A stretch of DNA of 64,000 bases from Eopsaltria australis (taxonomy: Eukaryota > Chordata > Aves > Passeriformes > Petroicidae), in the NCBI GenBank assembly GCA_034509425.1, contig JAVTVJ010000048.1, positions 496,001-560,000 on the forward strand, in the 5' to 3' direction. A program made the position numbers and the translations under genes. Under the pieces are notes generated by a model. It searched no databases and was not told the DNA's origin. It saw only the letters and a list, made by a program, of their open reading frames with translations. Positions 1 to 11,700 of the stretch are shown here, in pieces. The number at the start of each line of letters is the position of its first letter. Position 1 is the first letter of the stretch.

Positions 1-582
1 AGTTTTTTTTTTAGGGAACAACACTACATGCTTTAAATCACTGAAGAGCATTCTTCTTTCCAAATTTGGGAAATCAGATTATGAAATGAGTAACAGAAGT
101 GACTGTCAAGCATGACTACTTATTTGGTGACTTACACTATTTAGTATTGCTGACAAGAAAATCATGATTTTTTTTTCAGCTTCATAAGTGACACATATAC
201 AGGTTTTTGTCTTTTATAATTTTTCTCCCCTCTTTGAAGACAGACATCTTAAGAGCATTCAGAATTATAAATACCTTGTGTTAAATCAATATCTGTCAAT
301 GGGGTTCATTTAATAAAAGCTTTCCATAATACATGTTTTCCTTTATAATCACAGCTCTAAAGGCTACAGGAAAAAATAAAGCAACTGTCAACTTTAATAT
401 TAGTACAAGAAAGTAAAATACATGTTTTACTACAGATTTTGTCGTACAACTAATATAAGCAAGATAGGTCCTTCATTTAAGAGGGTTAGGAGGTCACACA
501 CACTGAACAGAATGGAAGCCCACCAGATCTGGCTGATTAAACAAAACTGGGCAGAATAGCTAGTTTACTGCACTACATAAGA
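1..582. other. Unique AT-rich sequence, no gene identified
   Basis: No repeat family or gene is recognisable here. On the - strand a good splice-acceptor-like tract (T-rich run ending CCTGTAG, next to position 363) is followed by about 21 open codons ending at a TGA near 296-298. It could be a terminal exon but is equally compatible with chance in AT-rich DNA. Confidence 0.5.
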
Positions 583-1355
583 GGTTTGTGCAGCAATTCA
601 GAGACCTCAACAAGCCGGAAAAATACGCCACCGGAAAAAGAGGCTGACAGGAACCACCTGAAGTTCATAAAAAGGAAGTGCCAGGTCTTACACCTGGAGA
701 GAACAACTCCAATCCCCCAGTATTCACTGATGACTGACCAGCTGGAAAGCAGCTCAGCAGAAAAGGACCTGAGGGTCCTGGTGGACAGCAATGTCCTCTT
801 GCTGCAAAAAAGGCTAACAGTGTTCTGGGCTTTGTCAGGAGAGTGTTGCCACTGCTAATAAGCCCAAATCTGGGCTGAGACTGGTTCTGAGTTCCTCAGT
901 GCAAGAGACATGTGGTCATACTGAATAAATGGATAAGGAGCCAAGAAAATGACAAATGGATGGGATCATGAAGAAAGTCTGAGAGTCCTGCACGATGTAG
1001 TCTAAAGAAGGTTCATGGTTTATTTTATTTATGTATAGATCTACAGGAAGAGAGGGTGCAAAGGGGATTGAGTGAGGCTCTTTTCGGCAGCGCTCAAGTA
1101 ACAGAGAAAGAGGCAAAGGACATCAACTGAAACAGAGAAGGCTCCAAATGAACATCAGGAAGTCCTTTTACACTGTAAGATTGACTGAGTACTGGCACAG
1201 GTTGCCCAAAGAGCTTGTGGAGTCCCCCTCTTTGAAGATTTTCAAAAGCCATCTGGACACAGTCCAGGGCAACTGTATCTATGTAGCCCTACTTGTGCAG
1301 GCAGGTGGATCAGATAACCTCCAGAGACTTCTTCCAACCTCAACCATCTGCAATT
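583..1355 (+). mobile_element. CR1 LINE, truncated 3' fragment
   Basis: This is a 5'-truncated CR1 non-LTR retrotransposon in + orientation. Recognisable blocks appear in the family order: the stretch encoding 'DQLESSSAEKDLRVLVDSN' (from about 732), an eroded middle part, then the 3' portion with CACAGGTTGCCCAAAGAG near 1196 and the characteristic end CTTCCAACCTCAACCAT near 1332. Remnants of the ORF2 C-terminus stay open at 586-858 and 1148-1357, but the frame is broken between them. A low-similarity, T-rich segment around 1015-1045 may be a small insertion or decay. The copy is old and inactive. No target-site duplication is visible, as is usual for CR1. Confidence 0.9.
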
Positions 1356-4300
1356 AGAAGTAGAATCTAGATGCACTAGCAAAATACTGTAGTAGTTAAA
1401 TATGATTCAAAATTTCTTATCTTCCAGTTAAGTCACAGAACAATAACTTTGAAAGTGCAACATTGTTGCTTTTTGTCATGTTGATAGGTAGATCACATTT
1501 GTACCTGCAAGTATCTGGGAAGTTTAATTAAATGTAAATCAGAACCACCCTTAAAATTCACAAGCATGGAATCCTCACTCTTTACCACGCAGTTCTTCCC
1601 TAAGGACAAAGACGAGTAAATTAATAATGTGATCAGTCATCTGAAAAACCAGACTTGGACAAAACAGTGAACTGAATGAATTCTAACATCTTCATCACAG
1701 TGCAGAGAAAGTGAAAGAAATAAGCAAGATCTCTAAGATTGAAATGTAGAACTGGCTGTTTGTCCATTGTGATGAGTGAGAGATTTCAAATGTTCCCCTT
1801 TATGGACAGCCAGATATTTTGCCCACAGCTGCACCAGTTCCTTTGTCGGGCATGTTTCACCTATTTTCCCTGAGATAAACATACAAGTAAAATTTAAACT
1901 GTAAATCTGTAGCTGTTTAACAACTTCTTTACATTAAAAGTAGACCCACAACAATTTTGGAATACAGACAGAAGAGTTCATATTAAGCACCCAATAAAGA
2001 TATAGTGGATGAGGTGGATACAGTGCCTACTTGTATGAGACATCTCCACAACAAAAAGGTTTCCTCTGATCTGGAAAACAAGGATGAATTAAAAATTGTA
2101 ATTTTTATAAATGTAGTAAAGGGAATTGATTTTCAATATTTCTGTCAACCTCCCAAGGGAAGGTTTGCAAAATTGCAGACTTCATGCAGTTCCTCTACCT
2201 ACAGTTAGTGATAATGGTAATAAATAACCTCTACTATTATTAATGATATCCTAAAAATAGCCATGGGCTCTATAACAGTTCTCCTTGAAGAACAATAAAC
2301 GCACATTTTAATAATATTTTACCAGTAATCAGAGTTGATTGATACAGTTATACAGAAAACCAAGAAACAAAACCAGAAGGATCAGAAACTTCCAGAAGGA
2401 AAAAAAAAAAACAACAAAAAACCACAACAAACAAAAAATAAACCACAAAACCAAACAACCAAATCAAAAAGGTTCCTATAAAAACCACAAGGGTAAAGAC
2501 AGATATTCTGATTTGTCTTACACAGGTCTTATTTACAAGGGAACACACATCTCCAGCCAGAAGGCTTTACAGCAGGCAGAATCATTGCAACAGACATGAA
2601 GACAGTAAAAAGAAAGTTTTCAAAGAAATACATTCAAAACGGACAAAAGTAATGCAGGGTAGAGACCCAGAGGGACTAATGACCCAATACATTAAGATTA
2701 GAAGGTTAAACTCAAGGCTTACTTCTCATTAAGATACTGAATTGGGCAGACAGATACCGGCATTAAAAAGAACAAAGCATGATCAATAGCTACACTTTTA
2801 ACTACTATACATTCCAGGAAATAGCAGTCTTATTTTTAGGAGAAAAATATCCAAAATTATTTGGTTTCAATCTTGCCTTCAGAGTATATATAGTACATTT
2901 TTACTGTGAGGCTTGGGGTTTGCTGTGGCTTTTGGCGATTTTCTTTTTTTTTGGCAGAGGAAAGAAGTATGTAGTTGAGTCCTAGAAAAACAACTGCAGA
3001 ACTGACTAGAATATTCTAAATAACTACTGTCATTACTACAAATACTATTTTTCCTTAAACATTAAAAAAACCCTTCCTAATTGTACATGTACTGAAGAAG
3101 CTATTCCATCTTCAAGAAGCACTTAGAATGTCTTGGTTTGCTTACAAAGCTTTCCTTCTGTTTCTAATTCTCTAATGTCTCAAGTGGTCACAATTGCAAT
3201 TGAAAGCCTTAAGTAGAGATTTAGGTTAATTTTAAAATGAAATTTTAAAAAAATCCATTCTTGAAATAGACTTTGTCAAATGTAATAAAAGTGAAATGGA
3301 AATTATTTCTGTAACGTGGAATTTTTAAACTTCTCTAATGTAGTCTACTGCTACCTCCTACCAATTTAGCATCCTAATTTTACCTCCTGAGATTGTGATG
3401 TTCTTATAAACTCCAGTTGTTCTCTTCCACTTGCAGACAGAGCTTCATAACATTTATAAGTTTATAAGTGCCCCATTTCTCAAACATCTTGAGGCAGAAA
3501 TAGCTTCTGGAGGATGTAGGACCTTTGAGATTTAGATCCCTTTTTCACTGGTTTTAATTAAAATCATCATATCCTAATAGTCTGACAGACGGAGTGTATT
3601 TCTTTAGGTGCTCATCACCAAACCTACCCTCATGAGGGTTCTAATGGGACATCTCTGCAAGAAAATAATGGAAATTTGATCACCATCTTCCTAGATCAAT
3701 TCACATGGAGAATATCACTCAGAATCCAGACTGTCAACTCTGAATCCATAACAGGATAGTAGGAAGTTCTGTGCTTTCAGTACAAGTGGTCAACATTTCA
3801 AATTAAGTATAATTTACACACAAAGCAAAGGAGTATGTATTTTCTTAACTCTTTCATGGGCCTTGAATAAATTGTATGTATTATGAAAAAATACTTCTGA
3901 AGACATAATTTTCATAAAGATGCTGTGTCTGGAGAATGTGGCCCTCTGGGTTCTGCACACAATACCCAGAAAAAGAAATTAAATAAGCAAAGAAATGTTA
4001 GCAATTTTACTTGCTCCTAGAATCACACCTGATACCACCTTGGGAGGGAGCTTTTGTTTTCTATCCACTTGTTTGATCTGTCAAAATAAAAACACAGCAG
4101 TTGTAGCAGATGTGAGTCAAAGAAAATATCACTGACAGTGACATCTTTGTCAGGAAGGACAACTTTCCTGTAGAGAGAGTTATGCTAATTACCTGGAAAT
4201 TCACAGCTGTTGAATATCAACCTCAAGATGTTTGAAAGCAAAACCAGGTATTTTAAGAAAAAAAAAAATTCTAGTACTTTGTACCATTAAATCTGGCTTC

Positions 4301-4839
4301 AGAGCAAAAATGTAAGCAGCTCTGCTTGATGTCCCTTAAGCTTCAGCCAGACTTTTACATAGATTTGCAGTATAGCTGATGCCTAACAAGAAGAACCATT
4401 CTGCTAAAAATTTAAAAGTTCACCACACTTGCAATTTATTGCATATTTATCTGAAAGCTGTTTTTACTTTCAAGGAGATGCAAAAATAGCTTAATTTAGA
4501 AAACAATTTTGTGCACTTGAGAAACCACAATGAACTTAATGCAGCTGAAATCAGCTCTAAAACAAGGTTCTGTACCTATAGTTTAAAAAGATAATTACAG
4601 GAATGAGTAATGGCCTGTCACAAGTCTTGCTCCCTTTACTAAAGAGCAGTGGATATTTGCATATTCAAAATAAGGTGATCATACACTGTCTCCATTTCAG
4701 CCCTGGTCTCAAGACAAAACCAAACAGGCAGTTTTGAACTCGCAGTCCATCACAAGACTTAATTTTCCACAATTATAGGAAATAAGTAGCTTAAGCTGTG
4801 AATGCAAACATTAGGGCACATAATTGGTAAGAGGGGGTG
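1356..4839. other. Unique AT-rich stretch, no gene identified
   Basis: About 3.5 kb without a recognisable repeat family, apart from an A-rich segment at 2397-2470. Three short - strand intervals have acceptor-like tracts followed by open frames: next to 4077 (tract ending TTTTGACAG, about 32 open codons), next to 3651 (TTTTCTTGCAG, 16 codons to a TAA) and 3392-3437 (46 bp between a TCTGCAAG acceptor and a GTAAAA donor). None is recognised. Such intervals are expected by chance in AT-rich introns. Confidence 0.5.
2397..2470 (+). repeat. A-rich low-complexity segment
   Basis: About 75 bases dominated by A with interspersed C, as AAAC/AACA-type runs. It inflates open frames on both strands and has no coding meaning. 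It could be a decayed poly(A) tail, but no element is recognisable immediately upstream. Confidence 0.8.
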
Positions 4840-5792
4840 TGTCTTGGTTTGAAGGACAGGTGTCTGTTAAGGAAGGCAGGAGCCTCCCTTGGAATGGGAA
4901 ACTGTAACTCCTCTCCCTCCGAATTATTATAAATTTGAAATCAAGAGGCTCTCAGGCAAAGATATGGGAATAGGAATAACAGTTCTTTACTAATATCTAA
5001 AACAAAGCTAACAAATAACAACAGCTATGGTGTTAACCAACAAACAGAACCAGAAACCCAGTGGCAGCTTGCTCGGCTTCAGGCACCTTTCCCTTTGGTG
5101 CAGTTCCAGTCACAGCCTGCAGGGGCGCTCTGGGTGCGGTGATTCCCCGGTGGCTGCAGGGGCGCTCTGGGTGCGGTGATTCCCCGGTGCCTGCAGGGGG
5201 CGCTCCGGCGTGAGCTCAGGTAGCACACGGCAATGGCGGCTGCCCGAGGCACGGAGGGATGGAGGAGAGCCCTTGCTTCACAGACCCTCGGGAGGGGCAG
5301 CTGGTGTCGGTGCTGCAGCAGGATCCCGGGACACAGGGAGCTGGGACGGTAAGAGGTCCGGAGGTGCAGGGGGAGCCCCTCTACAGTGTAGCGAAAAACT
5401 CAGAGCAGCGAGGAGGAGCGGGGGAGAGACAGGCTGGTGGCAGGCAGCTCCCGATGGGGCAGAGGGCAGAGACTCACAGCAGACAGACCGGCAGCTCCGC
5501 GCTGGCTTCTCAGGGGCCGTGGGTTCAGCAGACAGCAGCTCCGACCGTCCAGCTCCGAGGGTCCCGAGCAAGAGAGCGTGACCTCCCCCCTGCCCTTGAT
5601 TTTTCAGTCTCCAAAATCTCACGTTGTCAGGCCCTGCTTCCATGAGGGCAATTCTGCCCACCCTGCCAAGGAGAAAGGCCCTAGCCTTGTGCTTTGTTCT
5701 CTTAAGTACTCAGCTATTAGCTCAGTCATTAGTCTCTTAGCAACCCATGGGAGAAAAATTCCTGAGGAAAACACTAAATCCAAACTCTAACA
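4840..5792 (+). mobile_element. Solo LTR of an endogenous retrovirus (GGGTG TSD)
   Basis: A 953-bp long terminal repeat in + orientation. It begins TGTCTTGGTTTGAAGGACAG and ends CTCTAACA. It is flanked by a perfect 5-bp target-site duplication, GGGTG at 4835-4839 and again at 5793-5797, so both ends are fixed. The 5' end resembles an LTR family I recall as abundant in songbirds. The 5-bp duplication suits class I or III (ERVL-like) elements; assignment to a named family is inference. The middle (about 5100-5580) is strongly GC- and CpG-rich, unlike the AT-rich surroundings, and carries a 37-bp tandem repeat. No gag, pol or env lies next to it, so it is the product of LTR-LTR recombination. 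The overlapping open frames at 5210-5645 on both strands reflect GC content, not genes. Confidence 0.92.
5117..5207 (+). repeat. 37-bp tandem repeat inside the LTR, about 2.4 copies
   Basis: A unit starting CTGCAGGGGCGCTCTGGGTG begins at 5117, 5154 and 5191. The first two copies are nearly identical over 37 bp and the third is partial (CTGCAGGGGGCGCTCCGG). The direct repeats lie in the GC-rich part of the LTR. Copy number may differ between members of the family. Confidence 0.9.
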
Positions 5793-8077
5793 GGGTGGGA
5801 GTGTATAAGGAGGGAGTGAACATCCAAAACACAATTTCTAAACTCTTAAGTGAAAGCCTACCTGCTACTTGCAACCAGTATGGGCTGATTACATATTTTG
5901 ATAACATCTACATAAAAGCAGCACATCCTGAATTCACCAACTCACAAAAAAGAGATGAGACATAACCACAGAAAGCTCATCATGGATTGTGCTTCTGCAC
6001 ATAGACTGCCTAGACAAGAATAACCAGGGACCTGATCTTCCATAAAGAGACAAAATGGAAGTGGTCCCTAAAACAGCTTGTCTAGAAAACAAGAGGAGAG
6101 CTAGGAGACACAAAGAACCTGATCTGTGCTGGGGAAAAACCTGGAGATGAAGGATGCATGGAGACAAATGCCAGCAGTGCACAGAGACCTTGGTCTTTAA
6201 TACCAGGGACTGTAACTGTGTAACTGTGAGCATCCCCACAGCAGCAACCACAACCTTCTGCCCAACCTCCCTGGACTAGCACCAATCTCTTTGCCAGGAA
6301 TGGAAGGCAAGATCTAGAGAATGCAGCACTGTGTACGAGTGAGGAAGCTCATGTGAGCTAGAGTCAAAGCAGGGCAAAAGCTCTCAGCTCCTCTGTTAAA
6401 CCCACCCCAGCATCTAGATCTGCACTAAATTTACTTTGCCTAACCCATGACAAGATATTTTCCAGCCCAGCTCCAAATCCTACTCATTTTTTCCATCTTT
6501 TTTTGGAATTTAAAAGTTCTGTTACTGAAACCCTCACTGTCAGGATAGCTGGTACATATCCACTGTTTTTTCATCCTTTAAAACACCTTGGGTTTATCCA
6601 AATCAAGTGTGTGTAGTGAATGAGCAATATACCCACCTTGCTAGAGTAGTGACATCTACACATCAGGTTACAGAATGGCTGGTTTTAATTCAAAAATCCA
6701 ATATTCAGATTAATATCAGCGCAACATCCTAGAAACCTGGATGAAAAGATCCAGACATCTTTTTACTTTTAGAACAGACTCTCCCATTTTCATGTAACCT
6801 CTTTTTTTCCTCATCTACCTTTTCCCCTGTGAGTAAAGCCTCTACAGCAGAGATCAAGATTTACACCACATATCAGAGAATAATTAACATGTATCTAGAA
6901 TAACAAGTATATATTTACCACCTAAGGTTATTTTCCATTTTATTTTCAGCAATTTCTCATTGCAGTTGTAGACAAAGCAAACATCATTGAGGAGCTAGGA
7001 AGAAATAGAATCACACTTTAAGAACACCTGTTAGTGCCTCTAAATAAAATACCTTTCTAAAACAGACTCCAAAGAGATGGAATAGGCTAACATTTCAGCA
7101 AGAAAAAAATTATGTTTTCAGAGAAAAAGGTTCATCTTATGAGAACCTTCTCTCTTTCAATAACTGAAATGAACATGTATGATGCGATGACAGCTTGGAC
7201 ACTGTTAAGACTCCAAGGTGTAATCCCAGGTAGACTTATCTGTAACTTTAAGTTGCTTTTACCAGTTTGCACAACCAGTCTTTCCTCTCTATTTCAAAAA
7301 CTATTTTAACAAAAAAAAAACAAAAAAAAAAACCAACTATGTATTAAAATATACTATATCTGTATTTATTACTCAGTAAAACATTAAAAAAAGCTGTGGT
7401 AAACAGAGAAACATAATAAAGCAATCATTCTTCACTACATCTGAAAATTGATTTGATCTGCTGCCAAAACATCTCATGTTTCACTTATTTCATTCAACAC
7501 TACTTTCTGTGTCTCCATAGATGACTTATCTCATGGAAAATTACTAGGATAAGTAACAAAGTATAAATAAACATGATTATTCCATTCATTCTCTTGGTTA
7601 CAACCTCAAACTGTAAATAAAGGCCTTTGTCCCAAAAGCATAATGAAGCATATGTGCTAAAGGCTACTCCAGACTAAAGGGTAACATTTTTTACTCTTCT
7701 AATTGAACATCATTTCACTGAAGGCAGAGCCATATCAGTTTCTAGCAGTTGAAAACAAGATCAATATATCTGGGATTTATAATTGCTCATTAGATCTGCG
7801 CTTATAAGATAGAAAATCTGCAAGGCAGATCACTTTTGCTAGTTCTTGAAAAACAAAGGGAAGCCACCATAAAAACTTCACATGATTTCTTGTTGAAATA
7901 TCAATTCACAAACTTTTTACTCTTAATGCTATTTTTATCAAAGATAGTCTGCTAAAATTTAGACTGACTTTTGGTCTTACTCCTATTGTATTTATACCTA
8001 TAGTCATCACTACTACATTATTATTATTTCCAACTAATTAATTGCTAGTTAGTAACAAAGAAATTCACTCCAGCTAC
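5793..8077. other. Unique stretch, no gene identified
   Basis: About 2.3 kb with no recognised repeat. 5934-6290 has somewhat higher GC and long open frames on the - strand, but no recognisable protein. On the + strand a very good acceptor-like tract (TTTTATTTTCAG before about 6950) is followed by 23 open codons to a TAA at about 7019 and an AATAAA at 7043-7048. This has the order expected of a small last exon, but there is no independent support. A short A-rich run lies at about 7310-7333. Confidence 0.45.
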
Positions 8078-8761
8078 TTGAGTGACTGCATTGCTGGGAA
8101 AGGGAGCAACATCTGCCACCATGTCGTCTACCTTAACTTCTGTAAGAAATGGGACATGAGCAAGCAGTGCACACTCATAGCCCAGAAATTCAATTGTATC
8201 CTGGGCTGCATAAAAACAAGCATGGCCAAAGTTTGAGGGAGTTGATTCTTCCCCTCTTCTCTGCTCTCATGACAGTCCACATGGAATACTGCGTGCAGCT
8301 TTGAGGTCCACAAGAAAGACATGGACCTGGTGGAGTGGGTCCAAAGAAGGGTCACAGAAATGGTCAGAGGGCTGGCGTGCCTCTCCTGTGAAAGCAGATT
8401 CAGAGAGTGGGGATTGTTCAGCCTGGAGAAGAGAAGACACCAGGGAGATGATGTTACCAAATTTGAATAATTAGGGGTTGTGTAAGAAACATGAAGCAAG
8501 ACTCTTCACCAGGGTCGGTAGTGACAGAACAAGGGCACCAATTTTAAACTGAAAGAGGGGAGATATAAGGAAAAAATTCTTTATGAAGATGGTGGTTGCC
8601 AGTGAAACTGGGCATCGCCCATTCTTGGAAGCTGTCAAGGTCAAGTCGGATGTGGCTTAGACCAATCTGGTCTACTGGAAAGTTTCCCTGCTTATTGCAA
8701 GGGTGTTGAACTAGAGGATCTTTAAAGGTCCCTTCCAATGAAATCAACTTATGATTTTATG
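8078..8761 (+). mobile_element. CR1 LINE fragment with internal deletion
   Basis: A CR1 copy in + orientation. The left end encodes a fragment resembling the reverse-transcriptase region ('ICHHVVYLNFCK', about 8110-8148, matching the family's YLDF-type motif). It then jumps directly to the far C-terminal part (GACATGAGCAAGCAGTGCAC at about 8151). The remainder follows the usual 3' order: TGGGCTGCAT, GGACCTGGTGGAG, GTTCAGCCTGGAGAAGAGAAG, and the tail GATCTTTAAAGGTCCCTTCCAA with TATGATTTTATGA at about 8751-8762. The missing middle implies an internal deletion in this copy or its source. Frameshifts and stops show it is dead. Confidence 0.9.
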
Positions 8762-11700
8762 ACATCTTCCTTTAACTGAACAATCTAAACACTTTATAGT
8801 TCTCAATCATATTTCCTTTATTAATAACTTGAAGGTCTTTGTACAATTCTTGATTGTTCTTCATATTTCTTTCTGCATTGAACATGCCTCTCCACATGCA
8901 AATGATTTTATATATGTGTATTAAAATATATATAAATAAACATTTCCATGTGGTCTGCAAACAAATCTTAATTCATCATCATTGACATTTATGTTTTTTT
9001 TATTCTCAACATGTTTCTCTTCTTATAGGTTACTGCATGGCACCACAGCCCACTCAGCACCTCCAGCAGAGCCTCACAACAGCTGTTCTGCTGTGCCTGA
9101 GAGAGTTGGTCTTCCAGACAGGAAAAATTTCTCCCTTTCCAAGTTTTTTCTTCATACGAGACTGTAATTTTTAAGAAATGTAGATAAATCAAGCACCTAC
9201 CACTGCCAGGTGCTTGATTTTTTTCCCAGATATTCATGATTCAATATTTCAGAAAAAAAAAACCTGTATACATGTAGGGAAATTTAAGTACTATTTTGAA
9301 GTATTTTCCACACAAGGAAAAAGTTGGGACTCCTTATTCTAAAAATACAGGTCCCAATTTTTCAAGGGTCTTCAAGTAGATTTGGCTGACATCTTCTGGC
9401 TTTTAACACATTTTTGTACAAAGGCTATATAGGGTCAAGTCTCAAAGAGACGAAAAGCACGTAGAATCACTAACAAAAATTCACATCTCCTGTTCCCAGC
9501 TGTCCTAAAGCATCCAGATGTGGGCCTCCACAATTGGCTTAATACTCTTCTAAGATTCCTCGTTGTCAAACATACATTGTCTCATAACAAAATGACAGTG
9601 GTTTTCTAGAAGAGTAGGAGACCTATACCTAACTTTCCAAACCTTTATATTTCATTCAAGCACTTATACACAAGCGAAAAACTCTAGCCCTCTAAAATTG
9701 ACTGTAGTGATTATATAAATGAACTATTGCCTGTAGTAAACAGTAATCATGAAAAAAAAAACAAATCCAAATTAAAATCAAGCATAAGAGGAAGGAGTTC
9801 TATCAAGCAAATGGAAGAATAGTCTCCCTCCTGTCTGTTGTCAGACATTTACATAAATCAAATCCCCATAAAAACGTATCGATTTCCATTGTTTACAAAA
9901 TAAACAAACAAAACAAGATTTTAAAATAAATTAAAAGAAAAAAAAACCCCGTTTGAAGTCTTCTAAGCAACTAACCAAAACCATGGGAACAAGCACAGAA
10001 AGAAAGTACAAAAAAATTAAGAGGCACAAATTCTGGCCAAAAATGCAAACTGTGGTATTATGAAATATTAAGTCAGACTGGATAACTGACAAATATTTTT
10101 TGTTACATACAGTTCAGTGATTTAAAATCATCCCACCTTGTTAGGGACAGAAGTTGTTTCCACTTACCATCTGCTGAGTGGCTTTTCTGCAGCATGCCAG
10201 TGATCTCTACCAAATTCAAAAGCTGATGTGTCTGTACCACAGCACTCTCTCAGATGCCATTTGACAAAGCATCTTGTAATCCGACTCAGGCAGAACAGAT
10301 GTTTTAGATTTCTCTTTCCCACCAGTAAGTCTTACAAATAAAATAGAGTATATATGAGTAAAGTACATGGACAGCGCTGTTACTAAGGATGTTAAACTTT
10401 CATTGATTTCACAGGAGTATAAAGCAGAAGGCACAGGTTCTTCACTGCTCTCCATGCAGTGCTCAACAATGAACAGCCATGGGAATTGTTGCAGTCATCA
10501 TTTACACAGGACACAGTTACAGGCCTTTCCTGGCCCTTATCCAACTGCAAATGTCACTATGGCTCAGGATTATCAGGGCAGCACCAAATCTTCACCCTGC
10601 CTTGCAAACTTTTTGTCAGTCTCTAAGTCCACTTTAAAAGCCCATATACAGAAAAGTCAAAATGCAGCTGTCTAATAAGATTTAATGGTTTACTAACACT
10701 ATTTTTAAATGTTTTTAATAGAATATTATGGTACATAATCTTATAACAGGCACCACTTGAGGCTTGCTAAAAGCTTTTGGTAGGCTTGTTGTTTCCACAT
10801 AAAATGGAGATAGATACGTTTATTTGACTGCCTTCAGTCCCTTTCCATTTAAACCATATTTAAAATTGCATCAGCTTTATGTCAAGAAATGGAATGATAT
10901 AAAAATACAGCTTTTTGTATTTAAATTAAATGGCAGAAGTGCCTCACTGAAGAAAACAGTAAAAACAGGTAGACTGTTTTTAACTTTCTAGATCTTTAAC
11001 AACAAAACTGAGTGGGAAAAGAGTAAGTAAAACCTGAATTGTGAAATAGACATAATTAAATATAAGAGGAAGAAAAAGGAAACTGTAACATTTTCTAAAT
11101 CCATAATTGCCTTAGTTGGAGTGTGCTCAGGTTCTTCCACCTTCACACTTCCAGGAAATCTTCAGTGTTTGTTTATACTGAAGCCAAATCTTCTGGGAAA
11201 GGGAGAGCCAGCTCTACCTCAAGAAAGCATTATGTAATCATTGACACAGGGCTGTGTTAAATACCACTGTTATATCATCCTCTGTTCATGGCTTTAGATG
11301 TACTTCTGAGCTGCTTGAAAGTTTGAGACTGAGGCAAATCACTTCACTGACATTTGTGATACAAATTCTGATACAACTTCCTCTCTAGACAGATAGGATC
11401 CTTCAAGTGCAGAAAGGGACTTCTTGAGCTGATCCCCTTAAAAAGAACCCACAGTAACATATCAACAGGTCTGAAGTAGGGCCACTGTCAGAATGTACAC
11501 ATCCCCATATGCCTGCTCACAAGTACCACAAGAAGCCAAGACTGCACAGTTATGGTGCGGATGCCGTAGGAAGAACTCTAAATAGAACCTCTGTGCAACT
11601 CCAGTGGACCAAAAAGTCTGGATAGCCTAGATATCGCTCCATGAAAAGAAAGTACTGACCTAGCTAAAACTAAGTTGAAGGACAATTTTCCTGCCATAGA

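Noticed and set aside
5100..5660. CpG island promoter with a first coding exon
   Set aside because: The GC-rich block lies wholly inside an LTR with defined ends and target duplication. The open frames on both strands follow from base composition.
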